Below the pieces are notes generated by a model, which had not been told where the DNA came from, ran no database searches, and worked only from the letters and a program-made list of their open reading frames with translations. Positions 38,516 through 49,862 of a stretch of DNA of 64,000 nt are shown here, in pieces. Location of the stretch: the NCBI RefSeq assembly GCF_037948395.1, contig NZ_CP149940.1, forward strand, positions 2,914,001-2,978,000, given 5' to 3'. Source of the DNA: Serratia nevei. GTDB taxonomy: Bacteria > Pseudomonadota > Gammaproteobacteria > Enterobacterales > Enterobacteriaceae. A program made the translations under genes and the position numbers. Each line of letters starts with the position of its first letter. Within the stretch, counting starts at the first letter, position 1.

Positions 38516-40336
38516 ATGAACAATATGATTAGTGTTAATAACATCAGTGAATTGCGTAATCTGACGCCAGTTACAGATGACCAGATTGTCTTTTTAGTTT
38601 CTCACACCCCCGGACATTTCACCGGCGGCGGCGAATTCTATTATGCGAAAACGGATACAACCAGTGCGGACAATAACGGTACCGTGGTGGTTACAACGGG
38701 AGGAGCCCGCTGGAAACGACTGGATCAGAAACTGACTTTCGATCACTTCGGCGCTGATCCTAGTGGCACTTCCACCTCTGACGCAGCAATCAGCGCGACA
38801 TTAAACTATGCCGCGAGTTTAAAAAACAAAGTGGTCTATGCTTCGGAAAATGCTCAATATCTGCTGACCAGCACTCAACCTATCAACGTCGCTAATGGCA
38901 TCACAGTCAGAGGATCCCGCCGCGGTCTTGCTCAAGGCCCTGCAAGTCTTACAAACAATGGCCCTAATCGGGCAGGCCTTGCGGACGATAGTGCTTTCAT
39001 CATCAAAAAGCCGGCAGGTGCGGTTTGTTTCGCCTGCGATAAGAACGTTGTCTTTGATGGTTGGTCGTTCCTCTATCCAGATCAGAAATATACTGCCACC
39101 CAGCCGGAGGCGTTTGTTCCATACGGGGCCACCATTACCGCAACCGGCGCTCTGTCAGTCGCCAACTGCCGTTATGTAGGCGCCTATGATTTTGTTGAAG
39201 CTCGTGGAGAAGCCAACAACTTTGAGAATATCTACGGTTGGGCAGTACGCTGCGACTACAGGGTTTATGAAAGCAGGGACATCAACAGATTTACCAATGT
39301 TCACGTCAATGCCAACGTCGTGCGCCCGACAGAAAACGCGGTGACTGCCTCTATCGCTGTAACCGGTTCTTGTGCTTTCAATCTCGATCGCCACGACAAT
39401 ACGTTTATGGTGAATGTGTTCTCTTATGGCAAAAAGATCTTTATCAAAACTACAACACAAGGAACCTCCTATTTAGGCGGCCTTAGCCTGAGCAATTTCA
39501 TGGCTGACAGAAATGGTACCGGAATTGATATCGACTCGGATTCCTCCGCCAATATTCAAATCGCCAACGGTTCTTATATTAATGACTATGGTGATACCGT
39601 TGGGGGCTTCCTGGTATTAAGAAAGTCTACTGGCCAATCAAATATCACCCCAGTGCAAATCAGCAATGTTAACTTCGCTACCGCTAATGGACCGAAGGGT
39701 TCACTCTCTCCTCAGGCCGTTCGCTTCGAAGCGAACGGCGGGTATCAACTTTCATTCAGCAACACCGTCATGCCAATGTGGACGAACGGCAGTCTGAACA
39801 ATGAAGCGGGTTACAACATTCTTAGAGGCACACTGAGCATTGCGCAACGCAGCTACCAGCTACATGCGGCTCCGCTAAATTGTTTGACGAACAGCAATAT
39901 GATCGCCATCGGTGCTGACAAACAGCCTGTAGGCTGGTTTATTGACGGAAATCTGACGGCGGATAGCAATATCCTGACCGCCAATGGAGATAACCCGGCT
40001 TATAAAGGTTTAGGTCAACGTATTCATCGGAGCATGGGACTGAGAACATTCTGGGCCATCGCATCCTCTATCGGCGATCAATCTACCGCGCAAGCTTCGA
40101 CTGGCATTTGGGCCCGCTCGTTCAACGATAACTATACCGACACTGTCGAGAGCAATGAAGCTATTCCCTGGATACGCATCGGCAACCTTTACTACGCGCG
40201 TTTTGTCATGAACAACAATCGCACTATCCACGATATCCTGATCAATCCCGGAAATGGCAATAATGCGGTGCGCGTTTTAAACTGCGGCATTACTCCGGGC
40301 GAAGTCTTCAACTTCTCGCCCGATGCACAGCACTAA
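38516..40336 (+). CDS. Tailspike-like beta-helix protein
   Basis: The 606-residue protein starts at ATG 38516, which has AGGAG nine bases upstream. Residues about 5-75 form a small head-type module (ISELRNLTPVTDDQIVFLV...GGARWKRLDQ). Next comes the pectate-lyase-superfamily entry motif FDHFGADPSGTSTSDAAI (about 76-93), then a long asparagine/serine/glycine-rich region with beta-helix character. This layout is that of phage tailspikes and capsule depolymerases, but no other phage gene is nearby and there is no signal peptide. The base composition is visibly poorer in GC than the neighbours, suggesting transfer. It ends nine bases before an IS remnant. Enzyme activity cannot be judged from the sequence. 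Confidence 0.7.
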   Translation: MNNMISVNNISELRNLTPVTDDQIVFLVSHTPGHFTGGGEFYYAKTDTTSADNNGTVVVTTGGARWKRLDQKLTFDHFGADPSGTSTSDAAISATLNYAASLKNKVVYASENAQYLLTSTQPINVANGITVRGSRRGLAQGPASLTNNGPNRAGLADDSAFIIKKPAGAVCFACDKNVVFDGWSFLYPDQKYTATQPEAFVPYGATITATGALSVANCRYVGAYDFVEARGEANNFENIYGWAVRCDYRVYESRDINRFTNVHVNANVVRPTENAVTASIAVTGSCAFNLDRHDNTFMVNVFSYGKKIFIKTTTQGTSYLGGLSLSNFMADRNGTGIDIDSDSSANIQIANGSYINDYGDTVGGFLVLRKSTGQSNITPVQISNVNFATANGPKGSLSPQAVRFEANGGYQLSFSNTVMPMWTNGSLNNEAGYNILRGTLSIAQRSYQLHAAPLNCLTNSNMIAIGADKQPVGWFIDGNLTADSNILTANGDNPAYKGLGQRIHRSMGLRTFWAIASSIGDQSTAQASTGIWARSFNDNYTDTVESNEAIPWIRIGNLYYARFVMNNNRTIHDILINPGNGNNAVRVLNCGITPGEVFNFSPDAQH

Positions 40337-40345
40337 TCATCCACA

Positions 40346-40371
40346 TGACTAGTCCTGGCATAGGTTGACAC
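40346..40371. repeat. Terminal inverted repeat of the outer IS, left
   Basis: 26 bases matching the right end (41313-41338) at 18 positions, in three blocks: TGAC, GTCCTG and GTTGACAC. Confidence 0.7.
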
Positions 40372-40430
40372 TTTTATGCCTGTAAAACGCCTGATGCACC
40401 GCATCGGGCGTTTTATATTTTAGCGACTGG
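40349..40430 (-). pseudogene. 3' fragment of outer IS transposase orfB
   Basis: The minus strand encodes LKYKTPDAVHQAF and ends NLCQD-stop, a C-terminus typical of IS3-family integrase-type transposases. It is cut at the junction with the inner IS. Confidence 0.7.
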
Positions 40431-40456
40431 TGTAGTGGCACAGTGAATTTGGCCAC
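40431..40456. repeat. Inner IS terminal inverted repeat, left
   Basis: Begins TGTAGTGG and ends TTGGCCAC; about 20 of 26 positions match the reverse complement of 41175-41200. Confidence 0.85.
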
Positions 40457-40460
40457 CTGA

Positions 40461-41200
<740 letters not shown>

Positions 41201-41282
41201 TTTCGCCTTTTTCAACCTGCTCAACAACAGCAATTTTAAAAGACAAAGGATAGTCGCGTTGTGTGCGTTTAAACTCGGCCAT
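41201..41282 (-). pseudogene. 5' fragment of outer IS transposase orfA
   Basis: From ATG 41282 leftward the codons read MAEFKRTQRDYPLSFK then IAVVEQVEKGE before hitting the inner IS. This is the start of an IS3-family orfA (LSFKxAVVxQVEKGE type). CCGGAGAA precedes the ATG. Confidence 0.75.
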
Positions 41283-41312
41283 TATCACGTTCTCCGGATT
41301 TAAGTCGAAAAC

Positions 41313-41338
41313 GTGTCAACGCTATTCAGGACGGGTCA
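41313..41338. repeat. Terminal inverted repeat of the outer IS, right
   Basis: Right end of the outer IS, paired with 40346-40371. Confidence 0.7.
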
Positions 41339-41345
41339 AAGACAT

Positions 41346-41373
41346 AAAAAAAGCCCCGGCAAAACGCCGGGGC
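41346..41373 (-). terminator. cutC terminator
   Basis: On the minus strand GCCCCGGC and GCCGGGGC form an 8-bp stem with a five-base loop, followed by seven Ts. It lies eight bases outside the outer IS end. Confidence 0.85.
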
Positions 41374-41463
41374 CTGGTACTTGCGCGATCGCCGAGGGCT
41401 CAGTGACACGCAAAGGGGTCTTACGGCCCGGAAACCGGTTTTCAAACGCGGTTAGCTGCGTGA

Positions 41464-42222
41464 TTATGCGCTTTGCGCCAGGGGATCAACCAAGGCCAGC
41501 GCGTTTTTCATCGCCTCCACCATTTCGCCATCCACGCAATAATGGCTAAATTCGTCAAACTCGTTATCGGAGCACATGGTGACGCCCGCCTTGCGGTAAC
41601 GCATGGTCGATGGCACCAGATGGCCGGAAGAGCTGTGCAGTTCATGCAGACCGATGTCGACAAACTTGTGCAGATTGCTGAGGCGCACGCCGGCACCCGC
41701 CATGATCACCGGGCCATGACTGGCCTGGCGCAAATCTCGCAGCAGCGGCAGGCCCAGTTCGGCGCTCTGCTGTTGGCCGGAGGTTAGAATGCGCGCTACG
41801 CCCAGCTCGGTCAGTTGTTCCAACGCCACCATCGGGTTTTGGCACATGTCGAACGCGCGATGGAACGTCACCGCCATGCCCTCGCACAGCTTCATCACTT
41901 CGCGCATGCGCGGCAGATCGATGTGCCCTTCTTCGTCCAGCATGCCGACCACTACGCCGGGGAACCCCATCTCGCGGATCTGGCGGAGATCCTGTTTGAT
42001 CACCTCGAAATCCACCGCGCCGTAGCAGAAATCGCCACCGCGAGGACGAACGATCGGATGCACCGGGATCGCCACCCGCTCGCGCGCCAGACGCAGCGTG
42101 CCATAGCTCGGCGTCAATCCCCCCTCGCTCTGGCTGGCGCACAACTCGATACGATCGGCGCCTGCCCGTTCGGCCGTCAGCGCGCAGTCGACGCTAAAGC
42201 AACAAACTTCCAGTTTTATCAT
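41464..42222 (-). CDS. cutC: CutC family protein
   Basis: From ATG 42222 the protein is 252 residues (E. coli 248) and opens [20 protein letters not shown]. It is the TIM-barrel CutC family, historically linked to copper tolerance; in E. coli that phenotype was later attributed to a small RNA rather than the protein. Recognisable segments are [19 protein letters not shown] and [10 protein letters not shown]. Divergent from the aminotransferase-like gene. Confidence 0.95.
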   Translation of the reverse strand: MIKLEVCCFSVDCALTAERAGADRIELCASQSEGGLTPSYGTLRLARERVAIPVHPIVRPRGGDFCYGAVDFEVIKQDLRQIREMGFPGVVVGMLDEEGHIDLPRMREVMKLCEGMAVTFHRAFDMCQNPMVALEQLTELGVARILTSGQQQSAELGLPLLRDLRQASHGPVIMAGAGVRLSNLHKFVDIGLHELHSSSGHLVPSTMRYRKAGVTMCSDNEFDEFSHYCVDGEMVEAMKNALALVDPLAQSA

Positions 42223-42323
42223 TGTCACCCCCAGATAACGGCCAACATACGGCGGCAATTGTTCATTTCTTCATTTCTCACGTAGGCTCATGCTTAGGCA
42301 TAAACCGGCTCAGGGTTGTAACT

Positions 42324-43472
42324 ATGGCATTCAATTTTGATCAATGGGTAGACCGCAGTCACAGTGACAGCGTTAAGTGGGATAAATATCGCGACCGCGA
42401 CATTATTCCGCTTTGGGTCGCCGACAGTGATTTCACCTCACCGCCGGCGGTGATCGAAGCCTTGCAGCGTCGCGTGGCGCACGGCGTATTCGGCTACACT
42501 CACCCATCCCCTGATCTTATTGAGGTTTTTACCCGCCGCATGGTAGAGCGCTACGGCTGGCACATCAAGCCTGAATGGATCATTTTCCTGCCTGGGCTGG
42601 TGTGCGGCCTGAACCTGTGCGTGCGAGCCTGCACCGAAGAACACCAGAGCACGCTGGCCCCCTCTCCCATTTATCCGCCGTTCCGCAAAGCGGCCAAATT
42701 CGCCGGGCGTAAGCACCTCTCGGTGCCGCTAACGGCGGTAGGCCAACGCTGGGTGTTGGACTTCCCCGTGATGCGTGATCGGCTTAGCGGCAACGAGAAG
42801 CTTCTGTTGCTGTGCAACCCGCAGAATCCCGGTGGCACCGTTTATCGCCGGGATGAGCTGTTGCAGCACCATCAGTTCGCTCGCGAGCACGATTTAATCG
42901 TCTGTTCCGATGAAATCCACTGCGAGCTGCTGCTTGAACCCGGCGTGCGGCATACCCCTTTCGCTACCCTGAATGACGATGCGGCCCAACGCAGCGTGAC
43001 GCTGATGTCGCCGTCAAAAACGTTTAATCTTGCCGGGCTGGGCGCTTCACTGGCGATCGTTCCCAACGAAGCGCTGCGACAAAGGCTGAAACGCGCGCGC
43101 AGCGGCATCGTGCCGGAGGTCAATCTGCTGGCGCTGGTGGCAGCGCAGGCGGCTTATCAATACGGGCAGCCCTGGCTGGACGAGCAGCTGATTTATCTAC
43201 GTGCCAATCGCGATCGGCTGACCGAGCGCATCAACGCCATGCCGGGGTTGACGGTTTTGCCAATCGAAGCCACCTACCTGGCGTGGATCGATTGCAGCGC
43301 TTTACCGGTGGACAACCCGCATCAGTTCTTCGAACGCGCGGGCGTAGGATTAAGCGCCGGTTTGGATTTCGGCGATCGGCGCTTTGTGCGGCTTAACTTT
43401 GGTTGCCGGTGGGCCCTGCTCGATGAAGCGCTCGATCGCATGGCGCGAGCCTGTGCGGCACTGCCCGGCTAA
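42324..43472 (+). CDS. MalY/PatB-type PLP-dependent C-S lyase or aminotransferase
   Basis: The 382-residue fold-type I PLP enzyme begins MAFNFDQWVDRSHSDSVKWD, as in MalY/PatB cystathionine beta-lyases (about 390 residues). The Schiff-base lysine is in SPSKTFNLAGLGAS (about residue 232), the PLP-binding aspartate in CSDEIHCELL (about 196), and NPQNPGGTVY is conserved. MalY both cleaves cystathionine and modulates MalT; there is no maltose gene here, so I claim only the lyase family. AGGG precedes ATG 42324; the longer frame enters the cutC promoter. Confidence 0.9.
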   Translation: MAFNFDQWVDRSHSDSVKWDKYRDRDIIPLWVADSDFTSPPAVIEALQRRVAHGVFGYTHPSPDLIEVFTRRMVERYGWHIKPEWIIFLPGLVCGLNLCVRACTEEHQSTLAPSPIYPPFRKAAKFAGRKHLSVPLTAVGQRWVLDFPVMRDRLSGNEKLLLLCNPQNPGGTVYRRDELLQHHQFAREHDLIVCSDEIHCELLLEPGVRHTPFATLNDDAAQRSVTLMSPSKTFNLAGLGASLAIVPNEALRQRLKRARSGIVPEVNLLALVAAQAAYQYGQPWLDEQLIYLRANRDRLTERINAMPGLTVLPIEATYLAWIDCSALPVDNPHQFFERAGVGLSAGLDFGDRRFVRLNFGCRWALLDEALDRMARACAALPG

Positions 43473-44035
43473 CCTTGTTCGCTGGCGACGATATCTCGAA
43501 TGGAATAAGGATGAAACTTTATCGTCACCGTTCCGTCGGTGATGGCCAGCGTCGGGTTCGGTAGCCGCTCGCCCTCGCCTTTTGGCGAGCTTTGCTTCAG
43601 TTTGATCCCCGGGGCCAGCAGCGCTTCATCGGCAAGGTAGCTCAACGCCCGGGCGTGCAGCGTCTGCGGATCGCCACTGAGCACTAATTCGACGTGTTCC
43701 CAACCTTCGTGCGGATAGCGTTTCTCCCCGGGATACGGCAGCTCGACGCAGTCTATCTGCCACGGCCCCACGGCCAGCGGCTGCGACAAATCGAACAGAC
43801 AGATAGGTCGCCCGTTGATCATCGACTCGGACAGCAGTGTCCCGCACTGCATCAGCCCCTGGCGCCAGCGTTCGGCAGTGGCGTTCTGATGACAGCGCAG
43901 AGAGATGTGATCGGCGGTAAACGCGGCCAGATCAAGCCGCAATTTGGCGGCAAATTGATGCAATGCCTGCTCGAAACGCGGCAGGTCGAGCACCAGGTCG
44001 TCCAGCTCGGCAATGGCCTGCAAGGGGGTGGTCAT
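43469..44035 (-). CDS. yecM: YecM, VOC-superfamily protein
   Basis: The 188-residue protein corresponds to E. coli YecM, a glyoxalase/VOC-fold protein with putative metal ligands in ADHISLRC (H at about 42) and HVELVL (about 117). Enzyme activity unknown. Its stop overlaps that of the convergent lyase gene by four bases. It is next to argS in E. coli too. Confidence 0.93.
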   Translation of the reverse strand: MTTPLQAIAELDDLVLDLPRFEQALHQFAAKLRLDLAAFTADHISLRCHQNATAERWRQGLMQCGTLLSESMINGRPICLFDLSQPLAVGPWQIDCVELPYPGEKRYPHEGWEHVELVLSGDPQTLHARALSYLADEALLAPGIKLKQSSPKGEGERLPNPTLAITDGTVTIKFHPYSIRDIVASEQG

Positions 44036-44498
44036 AGAAACCTCAAAACAACGGAACGTATGTGAAACGCCGTAATTTACACGGTGGCGACAGCGCTCGC
44101 CAGCATTGCGAGGTTTTTCAGCAGCCGTTCAGAATGATTTTTGGTTGCGGACAGGGAGAATAAAAACCAGCTTTTTATTAAGATGACAACTTATTAAATC
44201 AACAGATAAATAAAAAATAAGAATTTTCGCAATCCATTATACCTTTTCTTCATGACGCTATGATTTAAGTTATTTTGCACAAAACCCTCTGCAGCCCATT
44301 GGCCAATCCGATTGAATAGTCTGGTTTAATCAACCCTAACCCACTTATCAAACCCACACAAAAAACAATCACAACCCATTGTAAAAGAAGAAAATAAACA
44401 AAATTAATTGATGAAAAACTAAGGATTATCTTAATTTAACCCCGAACAATTGATTCACCAAGATAACTCGGCTACTTTGGAGGAAATTTAAATTCGAG
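44036..44498. promoter_or_regulatory. A/T-rich region between yecM and argS
   Basis: 463 bases, markedly A/T-rich (about 44160-44460) compared with the GC-rich surroundings. It should hold the yecM promoter and that of the small ORF at 44499. No recognisable operator; the A/T-richness would suit H-NS binding (inference). Confidence 0.4.
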
Positions 44499-44627
44499 AT
44501 GATCATTATGTTATTGCTGACGATATCCTTGGTGTTGATAATTATCGCCGTATACGCCATCTACCGTCATTTCAAATCACGCAGCGGCAACACGCTGGAT
44601 GCCGGTCGCCGCAATAAAAAGCGCTAG
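44499..44627 (+). CDS. Small single-helix membrane peptide (candidate)
   Basis: A 42-codon ORF too short for standard gene calling. It begins MIIMLLLTISLVLIIIAVYA, a clear transmembrane helix, and continues IYRHFKSRSGN with a basic tail (DAGRRNKKR), so the N-terminus should be outside and the tail in the cytosol. GGAGG lies 15 bases before ATG 44499, rather far; the second ATG at 44508 has GAG at nine bases. No family recognised. It has its own A/T-rich upstream region and lies 233 bases before argS. Confidence 0.5.
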   Translation: MIIMLLLTISLVLIIIAVYAIYRHFKSRSGNTLDAGRRNKKR

Positions 44628-44860
44628 CTTTGCAACTCTCCCCTTCGTACATTCTGTCAGGTCATTCTGCTTTCACCTTCCGGCCATCAACGCGCCGCAC
44701 CCGACAACAGTTTCATCGCTGCGGCCGCGCCAACTGCTGACGGGCTCCGTCAGATCGGTTACAATTGCAGGCTGTTTTGTGGAGGCCGCCCATCGCGCCC
44801 GCCACCGTTGAATCCCACAGGGGTTGGCTTCAGCCCCTCGTTCGTCATTAAGGTAACCCG

Positions 44861-46591
44861 GTGAATATTCAGGTTCTTCTTTCAGATAAAGTCAGCCAGG
44901 CGCTGATCGCCGCTGGCGCGCCAGCCGATTGCGAAGCGCAGGTCCGCCCATCCGCCAAGGCGCAGTTTGGTGATTACCAGGCCAATGGCGTGATGTCCGT
45001 CGCCAAAAAGCTGGGCATGCCGCCCCGTCAACTGGCGGAAAAAGTGGTGCAACTGCTGGATCTCGGCGACGTCGCCGCTAAAGTGGAAATCGCCGGCCCC
45101 GGCTTTATCAACATCTTCCTGAACAGCGACTGGGTCGCGCGCCAGGCCGACCGAGTGCTAAACGCACCGAAACTGGGCATCGCACCGGTTGAGCCGCAAA
45201 CTATCGTTATCGACTACTCCGCGCCGAACGTGGCGAAAGAGATGCACGTCGGCCACCTGCGCTCCACCATCATCGGCGACGCCGCGGCACGTACTCAGGA
45301 GTTTCTGGGCCATAAAGTGATCCGCGCCAACCACGTCGGCGACTGGGGCACCCAGTTCGGCATGCTGATTGCCTACCTGGAAAAAATGCAGAATGAAAAC
45401 GCCAGCGACATGGGCCTGTCCGATCTGGAACAGTTCTACCGCGAAGCCAAGAAGCATTACGACGAAGATGCCGAGTTCGCCGAACGCGCGCGCGCTTACG
45501 TCGTGAAGCTGCAGGGCGGCGATCAGTACTGTCTGAAAATGTGGCGCAAGCTGGTCGACATCACCATGGCGCAAAACCAGCTGACCTATAACCGCCTGAA
45601 CGTCACGCTGACCGAAGACGACGTGATGGGCGAAAGTCTGTATAACGCGATGCTGCCGGGCATCGTCGCCGATCTGAAAGCCAAAGGGCTGGCGGTGGAA
45701 AGCGAAGGCGCTACCGTGGTGTTCCTCGACGAATACCAGAACAAGGACGGCGATCCGATGGGCGTCATCATCCAGAAAAAGGATGGCGGCTACCTCTACA
45801 CCACCACCGACATCGCCTGCGCCAAGTATCGCTACGAAACCCTGGGTGCCAATCGCGTCCTGTATTACATCGACTCCCGTCAGCATCAGCACCTGATGCA
45901 GGCCTGGACCATCGTGCGCAAGGCCGGTTACGTGCCGGAGTCCGTCTCGCTGGAACACCACATGTTCGGCATGATGCTGGGCAAAGACGGCAAGCCGTTC
46001 AAAACCCGCTCGGGCGGTACGGTGAAGCTCTCCGACCTGCTGGATGAGGCCATCGAACGCGCCGAACAGCTGATCGCCGGCAAAAACCCGGATATGCCGG
46101 AAGACGAAATGAAAACCGTGGCCCGCGTGGTCGGCATCGGCGCGGTGAAATACGCCGATCTGTCGAAAAGCCGCACCACCGACTATGTCTTCGACTGGGA
46201 TAACATGCTGGCCTTCGAAGGCAATACCGCGCCTTATATGCAATACGCCTATACCCGTGTGGCATCGGTATTCAAACGCGCCGGCATCGACGAAACCAGC
46301 CTGACGCTGCCGCTGACGCTGACCGAAGAGCGCGAAATTGCGCTGGCCACCCGCCTGCTGCAGTTCGAAGAAGTGCTCACCACCGTCGCGCGTGAAGGCA
46401 CGCCTCACGTCATGTGCAGCTACCTGTACGATCTGGCCGGCCTGTTCTCCGGTTTCTACGAGCACTGCCAGATCCTGAACGCCGACAGCGAAGAAGTGCG
46501 TCAGAGCCGCCTGAAGCTGGCGCTGCTGACCTCAAAAACGCTGAAAACCGGTCTGGATACGCTGGGCATCGAAACCGTCGAACGCATGTAA
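44861..46591 (+). CDS. argS: Arginyl-tRNA synthetase
   Basis: The 576-residue class I synthetase (E. coli 577) has the N-terminal tRNA D-loop-binding domain (about 1-110), the HIGH-type motif [12 protein letters not shown] (about 129) and the DALR anticodon-binding domain at the C-terminus (about 455-576). As usual for ArgRS a canonical KMSKS is absent. The start is GTG 44861, with AAGG seven bases upstream. Followed by a strong terminator shared with murJ. Confidence 0.97.
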   Translation: MNIQVLLSDKVSQALIAAGAPADCEAQVRPSAKAQFGDYQANGVMSVAKKLGMPPRQLAEKVVQLLDLGDVAAKVEIAGPGFINIFLNSDWVARQADRVLNAPKLGIAPVEPQTIVIDYSAPNVAKEMHVGHLRSTIIGDAAARTQEFLGHKVIRANHVGDWGTQFGMLIAYLEKMQNENASDMGLSDLEQFYREAKKHYDEDAEFAERARAYVVKLQGGDQYCLKMWRKLVDITMAQNQLTYNRLNVTLTEDDVMGESLYNAMLPGIVADLKAKGLAVESEGATVVFLDEYQNKDGDPMGVIIQKKDGGYLYTTTDIACAKYRYETLGANRVLYYIDSRQHQHLMQAWTIVRKAGYVPESVSLEHHMFGMMLGKDGKPFKTRSGGTVKLSDLLDEAIERAEQLIAGKNPDMPEDEMKTVARVVGIGAVKYADLSKSRTTDYVFDWDNMLAFEGNTAPYMQYAYTRVASVFKRAGIDETSLTLPLTLTEEREIALATRLLQFEEVLTTVAREGTPHVMCSYLYDLAGLFSGFYEHCQILNADSEEVRQSRLKLALLTSKTLKTGLDTLGIETVERM

Positions 46592-46610
46592 ACTGCGCCG
46601 CCCAGAAAGC

Positions 46611-46638
46611 AAAAAGGTCGCCCAGGCGACCTTTTTTT
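46611..46638. terminator. Bidirectional terminator between argS and murJ
   Basis: GGTCGCC-CA-GGCGACC, with five As before and seven Ts after the stem, serves the two convergent genes. Confidence 0.9.
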
Positions 46639-46653
46639 ACGCTTGCCTTTGGC

Positions 46654-48189
46654 TCAGGCGACCCGGCGAGCAAAATCGCGCGGGCGGAAGCCCAACCCGG
46701 CCAGCACGCCAAAGTACGCCAACACACCGGCCACCACCACCGCAGCCAAGCGCAGCAAACGCTCCAGCATGTTGCCCTGATCCCAGGCAGGCATCAGCCA
46801 CATCGCGCCAATCAACACGGCCGACATCACCAGCACGGCGATCACCAGCTTGGTGAGGAACAGCGCCCACCCCGGCTGCGGCTGGAAAATCTTCTGCTTG
46901 CGCAGTTGCCAATACAGCAGCGAGGCGTTCAGACATGCCGCCAAACCGATCGACAGCGCCAGGCCGGCATGCTTCAGCGGGCCAATAAACGCCAGGTTCA
47001 TCACCTGCGTCATAATCAGCGTAATGATGGCGATCTTGACCGGCGTTTTGATGTCCTGCCGCGAATAGAAGCCCGGCGCCAGCACTTTAACCACGATCAG
47101 CCCCATCAGCCCTACCGAGTAAGCCACCAGCGCACGCTGCGTCATCGCCGCGTCAAAGGCGCTGAATTTGCCATACTGGAACAGCGAAACGGTCAGCGGC
47201 TTGGCCAAAATGCCGAGCGCAATGGCGCTCGGCAACGCCAGCAGGAAGCACAGGCGCAGCCCCCAATCCATCAGGCGCGAATACTCGTCGTGGTTGCCGC
47301 TCGAGAAGCTTTTGGCCAGCGACGGCAGCAGGATGGTGCCCAAGGCCACGCCCAGCACGCCGGAAGGAAACTCCATCAGGCGGTCGGCGTAGTACATCCA
47401 GGACACCGAGCCGGACACCAGGAACGAAGCGAAAATGGTGTTGATGATCAGCGAGATTTGGCTGACCGACACCCCGAGGATCGCCGGCCCCATCTGGCGC
47501 ATCACGCGCCAGACCCCGGCATCGCCCAGCTTGAGGCGCGGCAATACCAGCATGCCGATCTTGCGCAGGTGCGGCAGCTGATACCCCAGCTGCAGCACGC
47601 CGCCCACCACCACCGCCCAGGCCAGCGCCAGCACCGGCGGATTGAAATACGGGGCCGCGAACAGCGCGAAGCCGATCATGCTGACGTTAAGCAGCGTTGG
47701 CGCAAAGGCCGGGATCGAGAAGCGGTTCCAGGTATTGAGGATCGCCCCCACCAGCGACGCCAGTGAGATCAACAGAATATAGGGGAATGTGATGCGCAGC
47801 AGCGCCGACGTCAGGGCAAACTTGTCGGGCGTATCGGTAAAGCCCGGCGCGGTGATATAGATCACCCAGGGCGCGGCCAGCATCCCCAGCACCGTCACCA
47901 CCGCCAGCACCAGCGTCAACAGCCCGGAGACATAGGCGATAAAAGTGCGCGTCGCCTCTTCACCCTGCTGGCTCTTGTATTCGGCCAGGATCGGCACGAA
48001 GGCCTGCGAAAATGCCCCTTCGGCAAAGATACGGCGTAACAGATTAGGGAGTTTGAACGCCACGAAGAAGGCGTCCGTTGCCATGCCGGCCCCGAACACG
48101 CGCGCGACGATTGCATCGCGGGCAAAGCCCAACACCCGCGAAAACATCGTCATCGAGCTGACGGCAGCCAAGGATTTGAGTAGGTTCAT
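46654..48189 (-). CDS. murJ: Lipid II flippase MurJ
   Basis: The 511-residue membrane protein (E. coli 511) has about 14 transmembrane helices and belongs to the MOP superfamily. It flips lipid II to the outer face of the inner membrane for peptidoglycan synthesis. Conserved parts include [20 protein letters not shown] at the start, [19 protein letters not shown], and basic residues in the central cavity (R18, R24 region and R52). It is downstream of yceM on the same strand. Confidence 0.97.
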   Translation of the reverse strand: MNLLKSLAAVSSMTMFSRVLGFARDAIVARVFGAGMATDAFFVAFKLPNLLRRIFAEGAFSQAFVPILAEYKSQQGEEATRTFIAYVSGLLTLVLAVVTVLGMLAAPWVIYITAPGFTDTPDKFALTSALLRITFPYILLISLASLVGAILNTWNRFSIPAFAPTLLNVSMIGFALFAAPYFNPPVLALAWAVVVGGVLQLGYQLPHLRKIGMLVLPRLKLGDAGVWRVMRQMGPAILGVSVSQISLIINTIFASFLVSGSVSWMYYADRLMEFPSGVLGVALGTILLPSLAKSFSSGNHDEYSRLMDWGLRLCFLLALPSAIALGILAKPLTVSLFQYGKFSAFDAAMTQRALVAYSVGLMGLIVVKVLAPGFYSRQDIKTPVKIAIITLIMTQVMNLAFIGPLKHAGLALSIGLAACLNASLLYWQLRKQKIFQPQPGWALFLTKLVIAVLVMSAVLIGAMWLMPAWDQGNMLERLLRLAAVVVAGVLAYFGVLAGLGFRPRDFARRVA

Positions 48190-48295
48190 GTGGTTGTCTG
48201 ATAGGTACCGTAAATATCAACGCCTGCAACAGCAGGCGTCAGTGAAACAATCGGCTCAGTTTACGCATCCGGAAAAGAATAGCTACCGCCATATG

Positions 48296-49216
48296 TTACA
48301 TAGAGTTATCCCGCAGCAAACGCTCGACCACCCGCTGGGCGACCAGCGCCTGTTCGCCGCCGGTTTCCGGCGCGCTCTGGTTGGCGACGGCGCTGAGGAA
48401 ATGCCGCACCGCCCCATCGAAGCCGCGTTGCACCAGCGTGCTTTGCCAGCCCGGCACCGGCTGTTCCAACTCGCCCTGCGCATCTTCACGCCGCCAGTGG
48501 CGCATGTCGGTCAACTGATACAGCGCACCGTCGGTCACCGCCTGCACGCTTTCACGCTGGCTGCCGCCCCGGCGATGCATGCTGGTCGTCACCTGCGTGT
48601 CGCCGCAGGCGAAGTGGTGTTCGGCATACAGCATTTCACCGGCGGCGTTGGCCTGCAAACGGCCGCTCAGCAGTTGCTCGTGCCCGCCCGCCAGCCACAG
48701 CGCGGTGTCCACCACGTGCAGATAGTCATCCAACAGGGTAAAACGCAGATCGTGCGGGCCGACGCTGTCCGTCCGATGCTTGTCCATACGAATGGAAGCC
48801 GGCTGGTTCATTTGCTGTTTGAGCTGCCGGTAAAGCGGCGCGAAACGGCGGTTGAACCCCACCATCAGCGTTTTGCCTCGCCGCTCGGCCAACTCGAGCA
48901 ACTGCTCGCCCTGCTCCAGCGTTTCCGCCAGCGGCTTATCGACGTAAACGTGCACGCCGCGGTTCAGCAGCTCGCCTATCACGGAAAAATGGCTGGCGGT
49001 GCTGCTGTGGACAAAAACCGCGTCGCACTGTTCGGCCAGGCTGTCCAGACGGGAGAAACAGGCCATGCGGTAGCTGTCGCATAGCGGCTGCGCTTTTTGC
49101 TGATTGGGCGAAAAACCGCCCACCAGCGTCCAATCCGCCGCCTGGCCGAGGATTGGCAGGTAAGCCTTCTGCGCAATACTGCCCAATCCCACCACGCCCA
49201 CACGCAATTTAGTCAT
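48296..49216 (-). CDS. yceM: YceM (MviM), Gfo/Idh/MocA-family oxidoreductase
   Basis: The 306-residue protein (E. coli 307) has an N-terminal Rossmann fold with [16 protein letters not shown] (about 6-21) and the family motif [12 protein letters not shown] (K at about 93). It is a putative NAD(P)-dependent dehydrogenase of unknown substrate, conserved upstream of murJ in enterics. Its start overlaps the end of yceH by eight bases. Confidence 0.94.
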   Translation of the reverse strand: MTKLRVGVVGLGSIAQKAYLPILGQAADWTLVGGFSPNQQKAQPLCDSYRMACFSRLDSLAEQCDAVFVHSSTASHFSVIGELLNRGVHVYVDKPLAETLEQGEQLLELAERRGKTLMVGFNRRFAPLYRQLKQQMNQPASIRMDKHRTDSVGPHDLRFTLLDDYLHVVDTALWLAGGHEQLLSGRLQANAAGEMLYAEHHFACGDTQVTTSMHRRGGSQRESVQAVTDGALYQLTDMRHWRREDAQGELEQPVPGWQSTLVQRGFDGAVRHFLSAVANQSAPETGGEQALVAQRVVERLLRDNSM

Positions 49217-49853
49217 TCGCTTCCCTCGCCAACAGATGTTGCACCAGCCGTTTCAATTCCGATACTTCGTTTTCCAATGCGCTGACCCTGGTGCTCAGGT
49301 CGCCGTCGACCTCAGACTCAAGCGCCGCCGGCACTTCATCAATCTGGCCGCTGAACAGATGCATGAACCGGCTTTCGCGTTTGCCCGGCTCACGCGCCAG
49401 GCGCACCACGAACGGGCCATCTTCGCGCGTAGCCAGCTGCTGCAGCACCTGTTCGACCTCGCTGACATCGTTGAACTCGTGCATCCGGTTGGTGCGGGTG
49501 CGCAGCTCGCCCGGCGTTTGCGCGCCGCGCAGCAATAAGGTGGCGATCACCGCCAGTTCGGCGGGCGAGAGTTTCAGTTGGCCGAACTCGGAGTTGCAAA
49601 ACCGCTGTTCATACTTGACTACCCGGTTGCCGAACCCGCTGAGGGTGCGCAGGAAATGTTTGCGCAGCAACAGATCGAGCAGTTGCTGCACTTCACTTTC
49701 GCTCAGATCCATTACCGGCTCGCGGTTGGTTTTTTGGTTGCACGCCAGGGTAATGGCGTTAAGCGAAAGCGGGTATTGGTCCGGGGTCGTGACCTGTTTT
49801 TCTAACAGGCAGCCGATGACCCGCGCCTCTTTGGCGTTCAATTCATATTTCAT
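49209..49853 (-). CDS. yceH: YceH, DUF480 winged-helix protein
   Basis: The 214-residue protein of the UPF0502/DUF480 family has two winged-helix domains (about 1-80 and 85-165) and a C-terminal coiled coil (about 180-210, [16 protein letters not shown]). It may bind nucleic acid, but no role is known. Conserved segments: [20 protein letters not shown] and [15 protein letters not shown]. It forms the rimJ-yceH-yceM-murJ run. Confidence 0.94.
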   Translation of the reverse strand: MKYELNAKEARVIGCLLEKQVTTPDQYPLSLNAITLACNQKTNREPVMDLSESEVQQLLDLLLRKHFLRTLSGFGNRVVKYEQRFCNSEFGQLKLSPAELAVIATLLLRGAQTPGELRTRTNRMHEFNDVSEVEQVLQQLATREDGPFVVRLAREPGKRESRFMHLFSGQIDEVPAALESEVDGDLSTRVSALENEVSELKRLVQHLLAREAND

Positions 49854-49862
49854 CGTTTGGCC

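Noticed and set aside
44599..44811. 70-codon frame between the small membrane ORF and argS
   Set aside because: Poor start context and no protein character; it overlaps the end of the better supported 42-codon ORF.
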